Part shown: piece after piece, positions 18,232 through 27,144 of the stretch
Layout: each line of letters starts with the position of its first letter
Position numbering within the stretch: the stretch's first letter is position 1
Origin: SAR92 bacterium BACL16 MAG-120619-bin48
Lineage (GTDB): Bacteria > Pseudomonadota > Gammaproteobacteria > Pseudomonadales > Porticoccaceae
Direction of reading: 5' to 3'
DNA: 45,173 nucleotides
Assembly: GCA_001438605.1 (NCBI GenBank)
Contig: LIDE01000029.1
Coordinates: 1 to 45,173, forward strand
Translations under genes and position numbers: made by a program
The notes under the pieces: generated by a model
Told to the model about the DNA's origin: nothing
The model's input: the letters and a program-made list of their open reading frames with translations, nothing else
The model's database searches: none

Positions 18232-20844
18232 GATTTCGAAGATATCTTTGACCAATCCCGGCTCATCAGCTATGACCTGCAGCGCATCGCGCATCTGCTG
18301 GCGATTGGGCTCGGGGAACTTCTTCCAACGAGTCAGCGGGGTCATCAGACGCGCAGCAACTTGTGGGTTTTTGCTGTGCAAGGCCAAAATGTGCTGCTTG
18401 AGAAATTCGTAGCCCGAGCCATCTGGGTTGTGGAAATTAATCAAGTTGGCATTGCAGAACCCACCAATAAGACTGCGAATTTTGTTCGGATTAGACATGG
18501 TAAATGCTGGGTGCTGCAGAAGCGCCTGAACCCGCGACAATCCGCCCGGCTGAGCGTTAGCCGCTTGAATCTGCAGCCACAAGTTCATCACCAGAGCCTC
18601 ATTGCTGTACTGCTCTTCAAACTGCTTCAGTGCGACCTCTGCCTTCTCTGCGGCGGCCGGCGTATTGACCAAACACGTTAGCGCGGCGGCTTTATCGGTC
18701 ATATTGTCAGCCTGATTGAACTGCGTCCACGCCAGCTCAACGCCCTCTCCCTCAACTAGCATTAGGTAACTCAAGGCGACATTTTTCAGTGCCCGGCGGC
18801 CAATCTGCTCGGCCTCAGGAGCATAGACTTGTTGGATGTTATGACGCTGATAGACCGCGAGGAATTTATCGCGCAGCGCATCCGCCAAGCTGCGGCGAAC
18901 AAATTTGCGCGCGCTGTGAATTGCATCGACATGAATAATCGCCGCTTCTTCATGCAGCTGTGCTTCGCTAGGCAATTGCAACATCAATTCAACCATCGCG
19001 GGATCAAGTGTGGCGTCGCTGAGCAATGCGTCGTAGGCAGCAATCAATTGTTTATCCATGATCATGGCGCGGCCTTTTACAGCATCATCGGTCAGTTTTT
19101 CCAGCAGGCCAAAGGCGAGTTTTTGCCCGGCATCCCAACGATTGAACCCATCGCTATCGGAGGCCATGAGATGCGCCAATTGATCTGTGCTGTAGGGGTA
19201 GTCAAGCTTTACAGGGGCAGATAAGCCGCGCAACAGTGACGGTACGGGCTCCTCGAGAACATTCTCGATAACCAGTTGCTGTGTCGTCTCGGTCAATTCA
19301 AAGACCATCTCTGTATCGCCCTTGGCATTTAGCGGCAGATCGCCATTGGCGCCAACGAGGCCGAGTTTCACAGGAATCACAAACGCCTGTTTTTGCGCTT
19401 GGCCGGGGGTGGCTGGGCAGCTTTGGGCAAAGTTAAGGGTGAAGGTGTTGTCCTCGGCATCGTAGATAGAAGACACTTTTAAATGCGGCGTGCCCGATTG
19501 CTTGTACCAGCGGCGGAACTGCTTGAGATCGCGACCGCTGGCATCTTCCATGGCTTTTACAAACTCTTCAATGGTCACTGCTTGGCCATCGTGACGGGAA
19601 AAGTAGAGGTCACTGCCGGCGCGAAAAGTCTCTGCGCCCAACAGAGTGCGAATCATGCCAACCACTTCCGCGCCCTTCTCGTAGACGGTCAATGTGTAGA
19701 AGTTATTAATTTCCATGTAGGAGTCTGGCTGCACAGGATGCGACATTGGGCCGCCGTCTTCAGCGAACTGGTGAGTGCGCAGGTAGCTGGCACTCTCGAT
19801 ACGCTTTACCGTCGCAGAGTTCATATCGGCAGAAAACTGCGCATCGCGGTAGACCGTGAAACCCTCTTTTAAGCTCAGCTGGAACCAATCGCGACAGGTC
19901 ACCCGATTGCCTGACCAGTTGTGAAAGTACTCGTGGGCAACAATTGCCTCAACCCTCTGAAATGCCGCGTCAGTTGTGGTTTTCGGGTTGGCCAGCACGG
20001 CTGAGGTGTTAAATATATTGAGGCCTTTGTTTTCCATTGCACCCATATTGAAGTCGTCGACCGCTACAATCATAAAAATATCGAGGTCGTATTCGCGACC
20101 GTAGACCTCTTCGTCCCAGCGCATCGAGTGCTTCAGCGAGACCATTGCGTGATCGCACTTATCGAGGTCTTTTTCCTCAACAAATATCTGCAGTAGCACC
20201 TCACGGCCTGACAGCGTTGTGAAGCTGTCTTCAACAACACTCAGCGTGCCCGCCACAAGGGCAAACAGATAGGCTGGTTTTTTGAACGGATCGTGCCAGG
20301 TGACAAAGTGTCGGCCACCATCGAGATCGCCACGGGCTATCGGATTGCCGTTGGAGAGCAAGATGGGGTACTTGGCTTTTTCTGCTATCACCTGGGTGGT
20401 AAATTCTGACATTACATCGGGGCGATCGAGGTAGTAGGTAATATCGCGGAAACCTTCGGCCTCGCACTGAGTGCAGTACATGGTGCGCGAGCGATAGAGC
20501 CCCATCATGGTGGTGTTTAGCTGGGGCTGGATAAGTACTTGGGTAGTGATTTCAGCGCTACTGGGCACGCCAAAAATCGTCAGCGATTCGCTGTCGCGGC
20601 GATAGTCGCCCTGCCCCAGCGCTCTGCCGTCTATCTGTACCGACTGTAAATCGAGGCCTTCGCTGCCGTTTAAAACCAGATCTGCGGTGGTTTCATCGCT
20701 GAGCGGATTGCGCTTAACACTCAAAGTTGCCGTGACGCGGGTCTGCTCATCGCCAAGATCAAAAACAAGGTCTGTTTTCTCTAAGACAAAAGGCGATACT
20801 TTGTAGTCTTTTAGGTAAATAGTCTGCGGTAGCGAGTCTCTCAT
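18214..20844 (-). CDS. pepN: Aminopeptidase N (M1 family)
   Basis: Zinc aminopeptidase of the M1 family, a broad-specificity cytosolic enzyme that removes N-terminal residues in the last stages of protein turnover. The 876 residues match the 870 of E. coli PepN. The exopeptidase motif GAMEN is at about 268-272, and the zinc site HEYFHN, completed by the Glu of LKEGFTVYRD, at about 304-327. The four-domain layout with a helical C terminus fits the family. AAGGA precedes the ATG by seven bases. It lies 69 bp downstream of the DUF2797 gene on the same strand, which leaves room for its own promoter. The unusual 3' region is described separately. Confidence 0.97.
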   Translation of the reverse strand: MRDSLPQTIYLKDYKVSPFVLEKTDLVFDLGDEQTRVTATLSVKRNPLSDETTADLVLNGSEGLDLQSVQIDGRALGQGDYRRDSESLTIFGVPSSAEITTQVLIQPQLNTTMMGLYRSRTMYCTQCEAEGFRDITYYLDRPDVMSEFTTQVIAEKAKYPILLSNGNPIARGDLDGGRHFVTWHDPFKKPAYLFALVAGTLSVVEDSFTTLSGREVLLQIFVEEKDLDKCDHAMVSLKHSMRWDEEVYGREYDLDIFMIVAVDDFNMGAMENKGLNIFNTSAVLANPKTTTDAAFQRVEAIVAHEYFHNWSGNRVTCRDWFQLSLKEGFTVYRDAQFSADMNSATVKRIESASYLRTHQFAEDGGPMSHPVQPDSYMEINNFYTLTVYEKGAEVVGMIRTLLGAETFRAGSDLYFSRHDGQAVTIEEFVKAMEDASGRDLKQFRRWYKQSGTPHLKVSSIYDAEDNTFTLNFAQSCPATPGQAQKQAFVIPVKLGLVGANGDLPLNAKGDTEMVFELTETTQQLVIENVLEEPVPSLLRGLSAPVKLDYPYSTDQLAHLMASDSDGFNRWDAGQKLAFGLLEKLTDDAVKGRAMIMDKQLIAAYDALLSDATLDPAMVELMLQLPSEAQLHEEAAIIHVDAIHSARKFVRRSLADALRDKFLAVYQRHNIQQVYAPEAEQIGRRALKNVALSYLMLVEGEGVELAWTQFNQADNMTDKAAALTCLVNTPAAAEKAEVALKQFEEQYSNEALVMNLWLQIQAANAQPGGLSRVQALLQHPAFTMSNPNKIRSLIGGFCNANLINFHNPDGSGYEFLKQHILALHSKNPQVAARLMTPLTRWKKFPEPNRQQMRDALQVIADEPGLVKDIFEIATKSL

Positions 20845-20912
20845 GGCGATGTCCTTATTAATTTAGCGATTGGTAGTGACGGTGAAAAATAGGTGTTTTA
20901 TCTCTGGCGTTG

Positions 20913-21755
20913 TCAGTCGCGGACCGATAGCTGAACGCGATAGGCGGTATATTTCCGAATATTGATAACGCCGGTATCAAAGAGTAAATACTGGCCCTTG
21001 ATACCCTGCAGTACGCCCTGAATCAGTGGCTGTTTGTCCATGTTTAAACTGCTGATTTTGTCCGGCCACTGGCTTACGGGGAAAACAATATCGGTGCTCG
21101 GCACATCATAGAGCCGCTGCAGCGCTTGCACGCCAAATTGCTCTTCCAGCAGCGCTAGTTCTGGCCCTGACTTTTCGAATAACTCATCGCGCTGTGCCGC
21201 CAGGTCAACCGCTTCCGCATTGCCTTTCAGCATTTTTTGCCAGTGGGTTTTATCGGCAACATGGCTGCGCAGCCTGTCTTCAATCAACCCAGCTTGATAG
21301 CGTGTTTTTACGCGGAAAATCGGCAACCCTTGGGTTGCTCCCTGATCAATCCAGCGCGTCGGTAACTGTGTGCCTCGCGTAATGCCCACCTTAATGCCAG
21401 ACGAGTTAGCCAAATAGACAAAGTGGTCGGTAAAACAGTAGGTTTCGCCCCACTCCGGCTCACGGCAGGTGCCATGATGAAAATGGCACTTCTCAGGGCT
21501 GATAATGCAGCTGTCACACTGGGCGAGCTTGCTGAAACAGGGATAGCAATAACCCTGATTAAAACTGGTTTTTGATCGCCGCCCGCAGTGCTGACAATGA
21601 ATGTCACCAAGGTATTTTAACGACAGGGTCTGGCCAATCAGCGGATTCATGGGTACACGCTGGTCGTCTAGCACCATCTGGTAAGACACCGCACCCGATG
21701 CCTGATCGAGCTGCGTTTCCATTTTTGCCAGATGGCCTGTGATATCAATAGCCAT
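20913..21755 (-). CDS. DUF2797 protein: cysteine-rich region plus GIY-YIG-like domain
   Basis: A 280-residue protein of the DUF2797 family, function unknown. Residues 54-107 contain nine cysteines (54, 57, 70, 73, 80, 83, 90, 97, 107) with histidines at 91, 93 and 94, suggesting bound zinc or another metal. Directly after comes a pattern like GIY-YIG nucleases: VYLA (113-116), KVGITR (122-127), an arginine in PTRWIDQGA (132-140) and a glutamate in LIEDRL (157-162). The family resemblance is from memory, and nuclease activity is an inference. The ATG at 21755 overlaps the stop of the DUF1315 gene (TAATG), which fixes the start although the frame is open to 21890. No membrane segment or signal peptide is seen. 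Confidence 0.85.
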   Translation of the reverse strand: MAIDITGHLAKMETQLDQASGAVSYQMVLDDQRVPMNPLIGQTLSLKYLGDIHCQHCGRRSKTSFNQGYCYPCFSKLAQCDSCIISPEKCHFHHGTCREPEWGETYCFTDHFVYLANSSGIKVGITRGTQLPTRWIDQGATQGLPIFRVKTRYQAGLIEDRLRSHVADKTHWQKMLKGNAEAVDLAAQRDELFEKSGPELALLEEQFGVQALQRLYDVPSTDIVFPVSQWPDKISSLNMDKQPLIQGVLQGIKGQYLLFDTGVINIRKYTAYRVQLSVRD

Positions 21756-22009
21756 TAGTTCTGCCACTTGAGCGGCTGTTCCTGCTCCTCGTCGGCGTGT
21801 GGTGCGCAGGGTGTGGTTTTCGGCGGCACGTAGCCGGTGCGCTGATCTTCTGGCTTGCGCTGTTCGTAGGCAATAATCGCCTGCATGCACAGCGCCCGCT
21901 GTTCTTGGGTCAGGGGCCGTGTGTCAGGCCACTTACCCAATTCCACGGCACGCTTAAACCGCTCGTAAATATCGGGTGTAATGCTATTGAGTAACTGCTG
22001 AAAATCCAT
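21755..22009 (-). CDS. Small DUF1315 (YeaC-like) protein
   Basis: An 84-residue protein beginning MDFQQLLNSITPDIYERF and containing ELGKWPDTRPLTQEQRALC, the typical face of the DUF1315/YeaC family. The same frame is open upstream to 22465, but that part is the opposite-phase shadow of the rhomboid gene. The ATG at 22009 lies five bases after the rhomboid stop. The stop overlaps the DUF2797 start by one base. The family has no known function. The C-terminal 25 residues are acidic and proline-rich. The tight spacing says the three genes are co-translated. Confidence 0.82.
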   Translation of the reverse strand: MDFQQLLNSITPDIYERFKRAVELGKWPDTRPLTQEQRALCMQAIIAYEQRKPEDQRTGYVPPKTTPCAPHADEEQEQPLKWQN

Positions 22010-22014
22010 ACCGC

Positions 22015-22614
22015 TTACTGTCCTCGCTGTAATCGTGCGACCAACCCAAATACCAATCCGAGCACCATACCGCTGATCAGACCGACTAAGTGGGCGGCAT
22101 TCGCCACCCCAATACCTAACAGAAAATCTAGAATACCGGTCATACAAATAACCAGCCACGCCACCATAAAGCCAATCAACTCCTTCGGCAGGTGAAGCAT
22201 AGGGCTCGGGGCCAGCCCGTTGCGAATCCAGAGATAGCCCAGCAACGCATAAATAACCCCTGACATGCCGCCAAAGGCAATAGAGCCGCTCCACATAAAT
22301 TGGCCGACATTGGATGCAATGGCACTCACTACAACAATTAGCAGTAAATGCAGCGCGCCAGAGTGCTGTTCTATACGGGCGCCGAGCATCGAAAGCCACA
22401 GCGCGTTGAAAATAAAGTGCATTAAGCCGAAGTGAATAAAGATCGGAGAGACCAGACGCCACCACTCATTGGTGGCAATACCGCCAAAGGTGAAAGGTCG
22501 TGGAATGGGCCAGTACAGGCTGCCAATGATCCAGCCGATAAAACTGCCCAACAGTAGTGTCGCGACTATTGGATTGTATCGGGAAAAATGCATAGATCGG
22601 GCAATTAAATTCAT
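22015..22614 (-). CDS. Rhomboid-family intramembrane serine protease
   Basis: Rhomboid protease of 199 residues with about six membrane segments, the minimal bacterial form. The catalytic serine is in GGMSG (Ser118), and the partner histidine is in NAAHLVGLISG (His175). The LMHFIFNALWL segment (about 64-74) supplies the conserved His and Asn of the oxyanion region. It cleaves substrates within the inner membrane; its targets are unknown. It heads a three-gene set with DUF1315 (five-base gap) and DUF2797 (one-base overlap). Fold and catalytic dyad are clear. Confidence 0.92.
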   Translation of the reverse strand: MNLIARSMHFSRYNPIVATLLLGSFIGWIIGSLYWPIPRPFTFGGIATNEWWRLVSPIFIHFGLMHFIFNALWLSMLGARIEQHSGALHLLLIVVVSAIASNVGQFMWSGSIAFGGMSGVIYALLGYLWIRNGLAPSPMLHLPKELIGFMVAWLVICMTGILDFLLGIGVANAAHLVGLISGMVLGLVFGLVARLQRGQ

Positions 22615-22651
22615 TTAATTCCTATATTTATTAACCAGTTATAGTTATAAA

Positions 22652-23545
22652 TTAAAGCTCTTTATAACCATCCAATCGACTGCCCCAGCCGAGCTTTGAA
22701 CGGCAGATATCGTAAAAGTTGTAGTCTTTCGGATGAATTAACATGATCTCTTCGGGGTGCTTGCGAATGGTAATAATATCCCCCGGCTCGGTATAAAAAT
22801 CATTGTGCCCATCGCAGGTCACCAGCGGCTGCAGCTCGTTGCGCTGACTGACACGGATCTCTAGCGCAGCAGCACCGTTTAAAACAATGGGCCGACTGCT
22901 GAGCGTGTGGGGGTTGAGAGGCACAACAACGATGGCGTCAAGCTCGGGAAACAAGATGGGTCCACCCGCAGAGAGTGCATAGGCCGTTGAACCGGTGGGT
23001 GTCGCGACAATTAAACCGTCCGAGCGCTGGCTGTAGACAAACTCACCGTCGACATAGAGCTCGAATTCCATCATGCGTACAGATTTTCCCGGGTGCAGCA
23101 CGATATCATTAACCGCAATCCCGCTGCCCATTAACTGCTCGCCGCGCGTGATTGAGGTTTCTAACATAAACCGACGCGACTGCTTGAACTGGCCTTCAAG
23201 CACAGGCAGTACGCGCTCAGCGATTTCATTTGGCGATATATCCGTGAGAAACCCGAGACGGCCTCGGTTGATTCCCAGCAGCGGAATATTACAGCGCGCC
23301 ATTTTGCGACAGGCACTGAGCATACTGCCATCGCCGCCAACCACCATCGCTAGATCAACCTCGCCAGGGAATTGCGCCATGGGCAAAATTTTATCGACGT
23401 TCCAGTCAATAAGCTTGGCCGCGTGCTCCTCGTAGATCACCTCTCTGCCCTGCGCCAGCAACAAAGCTTCGAGCTTATTCAAAGAGTCACGCACCTCAGG
23501 TACGTCGAGACTGGCAAGCAAACCGATACGTTGAAAATGGGGCAT
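22652..23545 (-). CDS. nadK: NAD kinase
   Basis: ATP-dependent NAD kinase producing NADP+, cytosolic and usually essential. The 297-residue protein from the ATG at 23545 (MPHFQRIGLL) is close to the 292 of E. coli NadK. The signature GGDGS (70-74), GINRGRLGFL (91-100) and the SDGLIVATPTGSTAYALSAG stretch are all present. The frame remains open to 23821 with no conserved sequence, so the upstream extension is rejected. It is divergent from the shikimate-kinase-like gene with a gap of 122 bp. The downstream rhomboid gene begins 37 bp after its stop. Confidence 0.96.
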   Translation of the reverse strand: MPHFQRIGLLASLDVPEVRDSLNKLEALLLAQGREVIYEEHAAKLIDWNVDKILPMAQFPGEVDLAMVVGGDGSMLSACRKMARCNIPLLGINRGRLGFLTDISPNEIAERVLPVLEGQFKQSRRFMLETSITRGEQLMGSGIAVNDIVLHPGKSVRMMEFELYVDGEFVYSQRSDGLIVATPTGSTAYALSAGGPILFPELDAIVVVPLNPHTLSSRPIVLNGAAALEIRVSQRNELQPLVTCDGHNDFYTEPGDIITIRKHPEEIMLIHPKDYNFYDICRSKLGWGSRLDGYKEL

Positions 23546-23667
23546 ATTTTTGCACTTCCAAAAATTCAGGCTGTGATTATACAGACTAGTACAGCAATTC
23601 ACTCTATTTCGGGCATAATATCTGACCCAATTAAATCGGCTGATACTAGGACAATTTAAGGAAGAAT

Positions 23668-24174
23668 ATGCAGCTCTCAAACAACAGCATTGTGCTGATC
23701 GGAATGCCGGGCGCGGGTAAAAGCACCCTTGGTATTTTATTGGCGAAAGAGTTAGGGCTGGGATTTGTCGACACCGACATTGCCATTCAAGTGCGCCGGG
23801 GAGAAACCCTTCAGGAAACACTCAACAAGCACGGTTATATCTATCTGCGGGACTGCGAAGAGCAAGTGTTGCTGACGGAAGATATCGATCACAAAGTGGT
23901 TGCCACCGGCGGCAGCGCGGTTTATTCAGAACAGGGCATGGCGCGCCTGAAATCACTCGCCACCATCGTTTTCCTTGATGTCTCGCTGCCACAGTTGCGC
24001 CAGCGAATCACCAACTTTGACCAGCGCGGTATTGCCCGCAAACCCAACCAAACCCTTGAAGAGCTCTTCCTAGAGCGGCGCGCGCTCTATCAACGCTATG
24101 CCGACCTCACCATTGACGGCGATCAGCAGTCGGTGCAACAGGTACTTGAGACTCTGTCACAGCGACTGCGATAA
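23668..24174 (+). CDS. Shikimate-kinase-like protein (AroK/AroL superfamily)
   Basis: P-loop kinase of 168 residues resembling shikimate kinase, which phosphorylates shikimate on the path to aromatic amino acids. Visible are Walker A GMPGAGKST (12-20), the substrate-side DTD (35-37), an arginine in YLRDCEEQVL (Arg61) and a C-terminal ERRALYQRYADLTI, positions that contact shikimate in AroK. Two details differ from textbook AroK: the glycine triplet is GGS (81-83), and the lid region reads RGIARKPNQT instead of an RPLL-type motif. It is not next to aroB. It may be a second shikimate kinase or a related kinase with another substrate. The start has a GGAAG a few bases upstream. Confidence 0.75.
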   Translation: MQLSNNSIVLIGMPGAGKSTLGILLAKELGLGFVDTDIAIQVRRGETLQETLNKHGYIYLRDCEEQVLLTEDIDHKVVATGGSAVYSEQGMARLKSLATIVFLDVSLPQLRQRITNFDQRGIARKPNQTLEELFLERRALYQRYADLTIDGDQQSVQQVLETLSQRLR

Positions 24175-24181
24175 CAACGTC

Positions 24182-25378
24182 TTAGCCGTTCAACACGGTG
24201 CGAATCGAGTCTGACAGGTATTTGATATTGCTGGAATTAATACCGGCCAAGTTAATCCGCGTTGAAGACACAATGTAGATACCAAACTCTTCACGCAGGC
24301 GCACCAGATGCTCAGGCTTGACACCTAAAAATGAGAACATACCTTTCTGGCGCTTGATATGGCTAAAATCCATGCCCAGCGCATTGTCTTGAATGCTGTC
24401 GGCCAGCAAGGTGCGCATAGAAAGAATGCGCAATCGCACCTCTTCTAGCTCTGTAGTCCACTCGCTGCGCAACTCCTCGTCGCCCAAGATAAGCGACACT
24501 AGCAGCGCGCCGTGCGCTGGAGGCATGGAATACATCTGACGTGCAACAGACATTGCCTGCCCTAACACAAGCTTGGCGTCGTCGGCATTCTTTGTCACGA
24601 AAGTGATTGAACCAGTGCGCTCACGGTAAAGACCAAAGTTCTTCGAGCAAGATGATGCAATCACAAGCTCAGGCAGTTTTTCCGCCATGACACGCATGCC
24701 ATAGGCATCTTCTTCGAGGCCGTCCCCTAAACCTTGGTATGCAGTGTCGATAAACGGCAGAAAGCCGCGCTCTAATGCGATCTCAGTGATTTCATCCCAC
24801 TGGGCGTTGGTCAAGTCGGCACCCGTTGGGTTGTGGCAACAGCCGTGCAACAACACCACATCGCCCGCTGGCACAGAACGCAGGGTTTCCATCATAAGAT
24901 CAGCATTAATCTGACGCGTTTCCATGTCGTAGTAAGGGTATTCTTTGATTTCAAAGCCAGCACTGCCCAACAGTGGCACGTGATTTGGCCAAGTGGGAAC
25001 ACCCACCCACAATTTCGCATTTGGACGCGCTCGGGTAATAACCTCCGCACCCACACGCAGCGCTCCTGACCCGCCAGGCGCCTGAATGCTTGTTGTGCGG
25101 CCCGAACCTATAACACTGTGGTTAGCACCCAACAACAGCGCCAGCATGTGCTTGTTGTACTCCGCATCACCCCCAATTCCTTGGTAGGACTTGGTGTTTT
25201 CAAGGGCCATAAGTTTGGTTTCAGCGCGCTTCACTGCATTCATGACTGGCGTGCGACCGCGATCATCCATGTAAACACCGACACCAAGATCAACTTTGGT
25301 GGTGCGAGGATCTTCTCGAAACGCAATCATCAAACTGAGGATAGGGTCAAGACCAACTGGTTTTAAACTCTCAAACAT
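24182..25378 (-). CDS. Aromatic amino acid / aspartate aminotransferase (class I, AspC/TyrB type)
   Basis: Pyridoxal-phosphate aminotransferase of 398 residues in the enterobacterial AspC/TyrB subgroup, exchanging amino groups between aspartate or aromatic amino acids and 2-oxoglutarate. The cofactor lysine is in SCSKNFGLYRERTG at about residue 246. The substrate arginine site near the C terminus lies in SSTRINLAGINS. The N terminus (LKPVGLDPILSLMIAFREDP) and the GCCHNPTGADLT stretch, with the asparagine contacting the cofactor, are typical. CAGGAAG precedes the ATG by seven bases. It is convergent with the shikimate-kinase-like gene, seven bases apart. AspC and TyrB activities cannot be separated reliably from sequence. 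Confidence 0.93.
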   Translation of the reverse strand: MFESLKPVGLDPILSLMIAFREDPRTTKVDLGVGVYMDDRGRTPVMNAVKRAETKLMALENTKSYQGIGGDAEYNKHMLALLLGANHSVIGSGRTTSIQAPGGSGALRVGAEVITRARPNAKLWVGVPTWPNHVPLLGSAGFEIKEYPYYDMETRQINADLMMETLRSVPAGDVVLLHGCCHNPTGADLTNAQWDEITEIALERGFLPFIDTAYQGLGDGLEEDAYGMRVMAEKLPELVIASSCSKNFGLYRERTGSITFVTKNADDAKLVLGQAMSVARQMYSMPPAHGALLVSLILGDEELRSEWTTELEEVRLRILSMRTLLADSIQDNALGMDFSHIKRQKGMFSFLGVKPEHLVRLREEFGIYIVSSTRINLAGINSSNIKYLSDSIRTVLNG

Positions 25379-25443
25379 TGGATAACTTCCTGTGGGGGGA
25401 TAAAAAAAGGCGGCGCAATTCTACTATGGAAATGCAGATTTGT

Positions 25444-26214
25444 TTAATGATTTGCGGTAAGAAACGTCGCAATAAGACGAGTGACGGCATCCGGCTGCTC
25501 TGCGTGCAACCAGTGTCCAGCGCCTGCCACAACGGACAACTGACAGCGAGGGAACATCTTGCGGATAATCGGCTCATGTTTAGCTTGAATATAGGCTGAG
25601 GTTTCACCCTTCAAAAAGAGCGTCGGGCCGTTGTAGGAGTCGCCCAGCGGCGCGGCCACCAGCTCAGTGCCGTAATTGTCGACAATCGCTGGCACATTCA
25701 ATTTCAGGCCGAAATTGCCGTCGCTCGTGCGGTACAGATTTTTTAGCAAGAATCCACGAGTCACTGCATCCTCGACATAGTTCGCCATAAGACTGTCGGC
25801 GGCAGAGCGGTTCTCGAGCGCGGTTTGGCTCAACCGCACCAAGCCCACGAGTGCGGGGTTTTCAATATTTTGATAGGTCACGGGAGCGATATCTGCGACC
25901 ACTAAGGCATCAACGCGCTCGGGATTGGTCAGTGCCACCTGCATAGCGATTTTTCCACCGAGCGAATGGCCAATCAAAATAGCCCGCGAAAGCCCGAGAT
26001 CATCCATCAACTCAACAATATCCGCAGCCATGGTCGACAGACTCATGACCGCAGCGTGGGGTGATTCACCATGATTGCGCAGGTCAACGCTAATCACCCG
26101 ATAGCGATCAACCAACGTGCGCGCGACAACCCCGAGATTGCTCAGGGAGCCGAACATACCGTGGAGTAAAATAACAGCGTCGCCACTACCCTGTTCCGCA
26201 TAATTGAGTTTCAT
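25444..26214 (-). CDS. Alpha/beta hydrolase, YbfF-like esterase
   Basis: Alpha/beta-fold esterase of 256 residues, resembling E. coli YbfF. The oxyanion-hole HGMFGSLSNLG (18-28), DLRNHGESPH (44-53) and the nucleophile elbow GHSLGG with Ser84 are clear. The catalytic histidine is probably in AGAGHWLHAEQP near residue 235. There is no signal peptide, so it is cytosolic. It lies 17 bp downstream of the short-chain dehydrogenase gene and so is probably in the same message. YbfF-type enzymes hydrolyse short acyl esters; the physiological substrate is unknown. Confidence 0.85.
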   Translation of the reverse strand: MKLNYAEQGSGDAVILLHGMFGSLSNLGVVARTLVDRYRVISVDLRNHGESPHAAVMSLSTMAADIVELMDDLGLSRAILIGHSLGGKIAMQVALTNPERVDALVVADIAPVTYQNIENPALVGLVRLSQTALENRSAADSLMANYVEDAVTRGFLLKNLYRTSDGNFGLKLNVPAIVDNYGTELVAAPLGDSYNGPTLFLKGETSAYIQAKHEPIIRKMFPRCQLSVVAGAGHWLHAEQPDAVTRLIATFLTANH

Positions 26215-26231
26215 CGAGATTCCGCGCGTCC

Positions 26232-27059
26232 TTACTTGGTCGGTTGACGGTTGCGATATTTTTCTTTGTTTTTACGCCCCTGTTCGTAAAGCTTGGGACG
26301 CAGTGAACGGCGCAATCCTGGGAACAAATAGCTTAGGTGCGTCAACTTGGCACTGGCCGCTGGCAGAACGACTTCTGTCTCCTCACCACGGGCAACTGTC
26401 ACCACGGCGTCGGCCACTTGCTGGGCGGAACTCATCGGCTGAGAAAAGACTATATCTTCAACCAAATCAATCTCGTCCATAATAAAACCTGTATCAATCG
26501 GCCCCGGAGAAACCACACCGACACTGATATTGTGATCGCGCAGCTCATCGCCTAGTGCGTAACTAAAGGCGCGCAAACCCGCTTTGGTTGCGGAATAGGT
26601 GGCCGCACCCTGTAGAGGCGCCCTACCGGCCAGCGAACCAATATTGACAATAGCGCCAGAACCCGCGCGCTGTAAGTACGGGATTGCCGCGCAGGAGAGC
26701 AACAGCGGTGCGCGCATATTGACATCGACCATCGCCGCCACATCTTGTGGATTAATCTTTGCCAGATCACCACGCACATGCATACCGGCATTGTTCACCA
26801 CAACATGCACAGCACCAAAGGCTGTCTCGGCTTTCTCTAGCAAGGCGAGACAATCGTCATTGCTGGCGACATCCATCACCACAGTCAGCACATCGCACTG
26901 ACCGCGCAGTTCGTCTGCAATAGCGTTCAGTGCCGCTTCGCCTCTCGCGACCAACACCAGCTTCGCCTTCATCGCAGCAAAAGTACGCGCACAGGCTGCT
27001 CCGACGCCCGCAGATGCACCAGTTATAATAACGGTTTTGTTTTCAAAGGTTGTTAGCAT
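26232..27059 (-). CDS. Short-chain dehydrogenase/reductase (SDR)
   Basis: Classical SDR oxidoreductase of 275 residues using NAD(P)H. The nucleotide-binding TGASAGVG is at 13-20, NNAG at 89-92, the catalytic Ser142, and YxxxK as YSATK (Tyr155, Lys159). The PGPIDTGF stretch follows, as usual. The start at 27059 (MLTTFENK) puts the glycine motif where the family has it; the frame is open to 27116 but adds no conserved sequence. AGGGG lies about eleven bases upstream. The C terminus is lysine-rich and basic (about 250-275). Its 5' flank carries the 22-bp tandem repeat array. Substrate unknown. Confidence 0.87.
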   Translation of the reverse strand: MLTTFENKTVIITGASAGVGAACARTFAAMKAKLVLVARGEAALNAIADELRGQCDVLTVVMDVASNDDCLALLEKAETAFGAVHVVVNNAGMHVRGDLAKINPQDVAAMVDVNMRAPLLLSCAAIPYLQRAGSGAIVNIGSLAGRAPLQGAATYSATKAGLRAFSYALGDELRDHNISVGVVSPGPIDTGFIMDEIDLVEDIVFSQPMSSAQQVADAVVTVARGEETEVVLPAASAKLTHLSYLFPGLRRSLRPKLYEQGRKNKEKYRNRQPTK

Positions 27060-27144
27060 TCTTATTTTACCCCTCACGTTTGGATGAGAGAGTATATCGG
27101 CACTTAGCGTGAGCACATAGTCCTAAGCTGGGGTCCGCAAAAAT

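Noticed and set aside
18018-18266. Small 82-residue minus-strand reading frame after pepN
   Set aside because: It overlaps the end of pepN and runs through the palindromic element and terminator. No family resemblance or ribosome binding site was seen.
22010-22465. Long N-terminal extension of the DUF1315 gene
   Set aside because: This part is an out-of-frame reading of the rhomboid gene. The conserved family sequence begins at the ATG at 22009.
23546-23821. Upstream extension of NAD kinase
   Set aside because: It has cysteine-rich, unconserved sequence that runs across the divergent promoter region and into the neighbouring gene.
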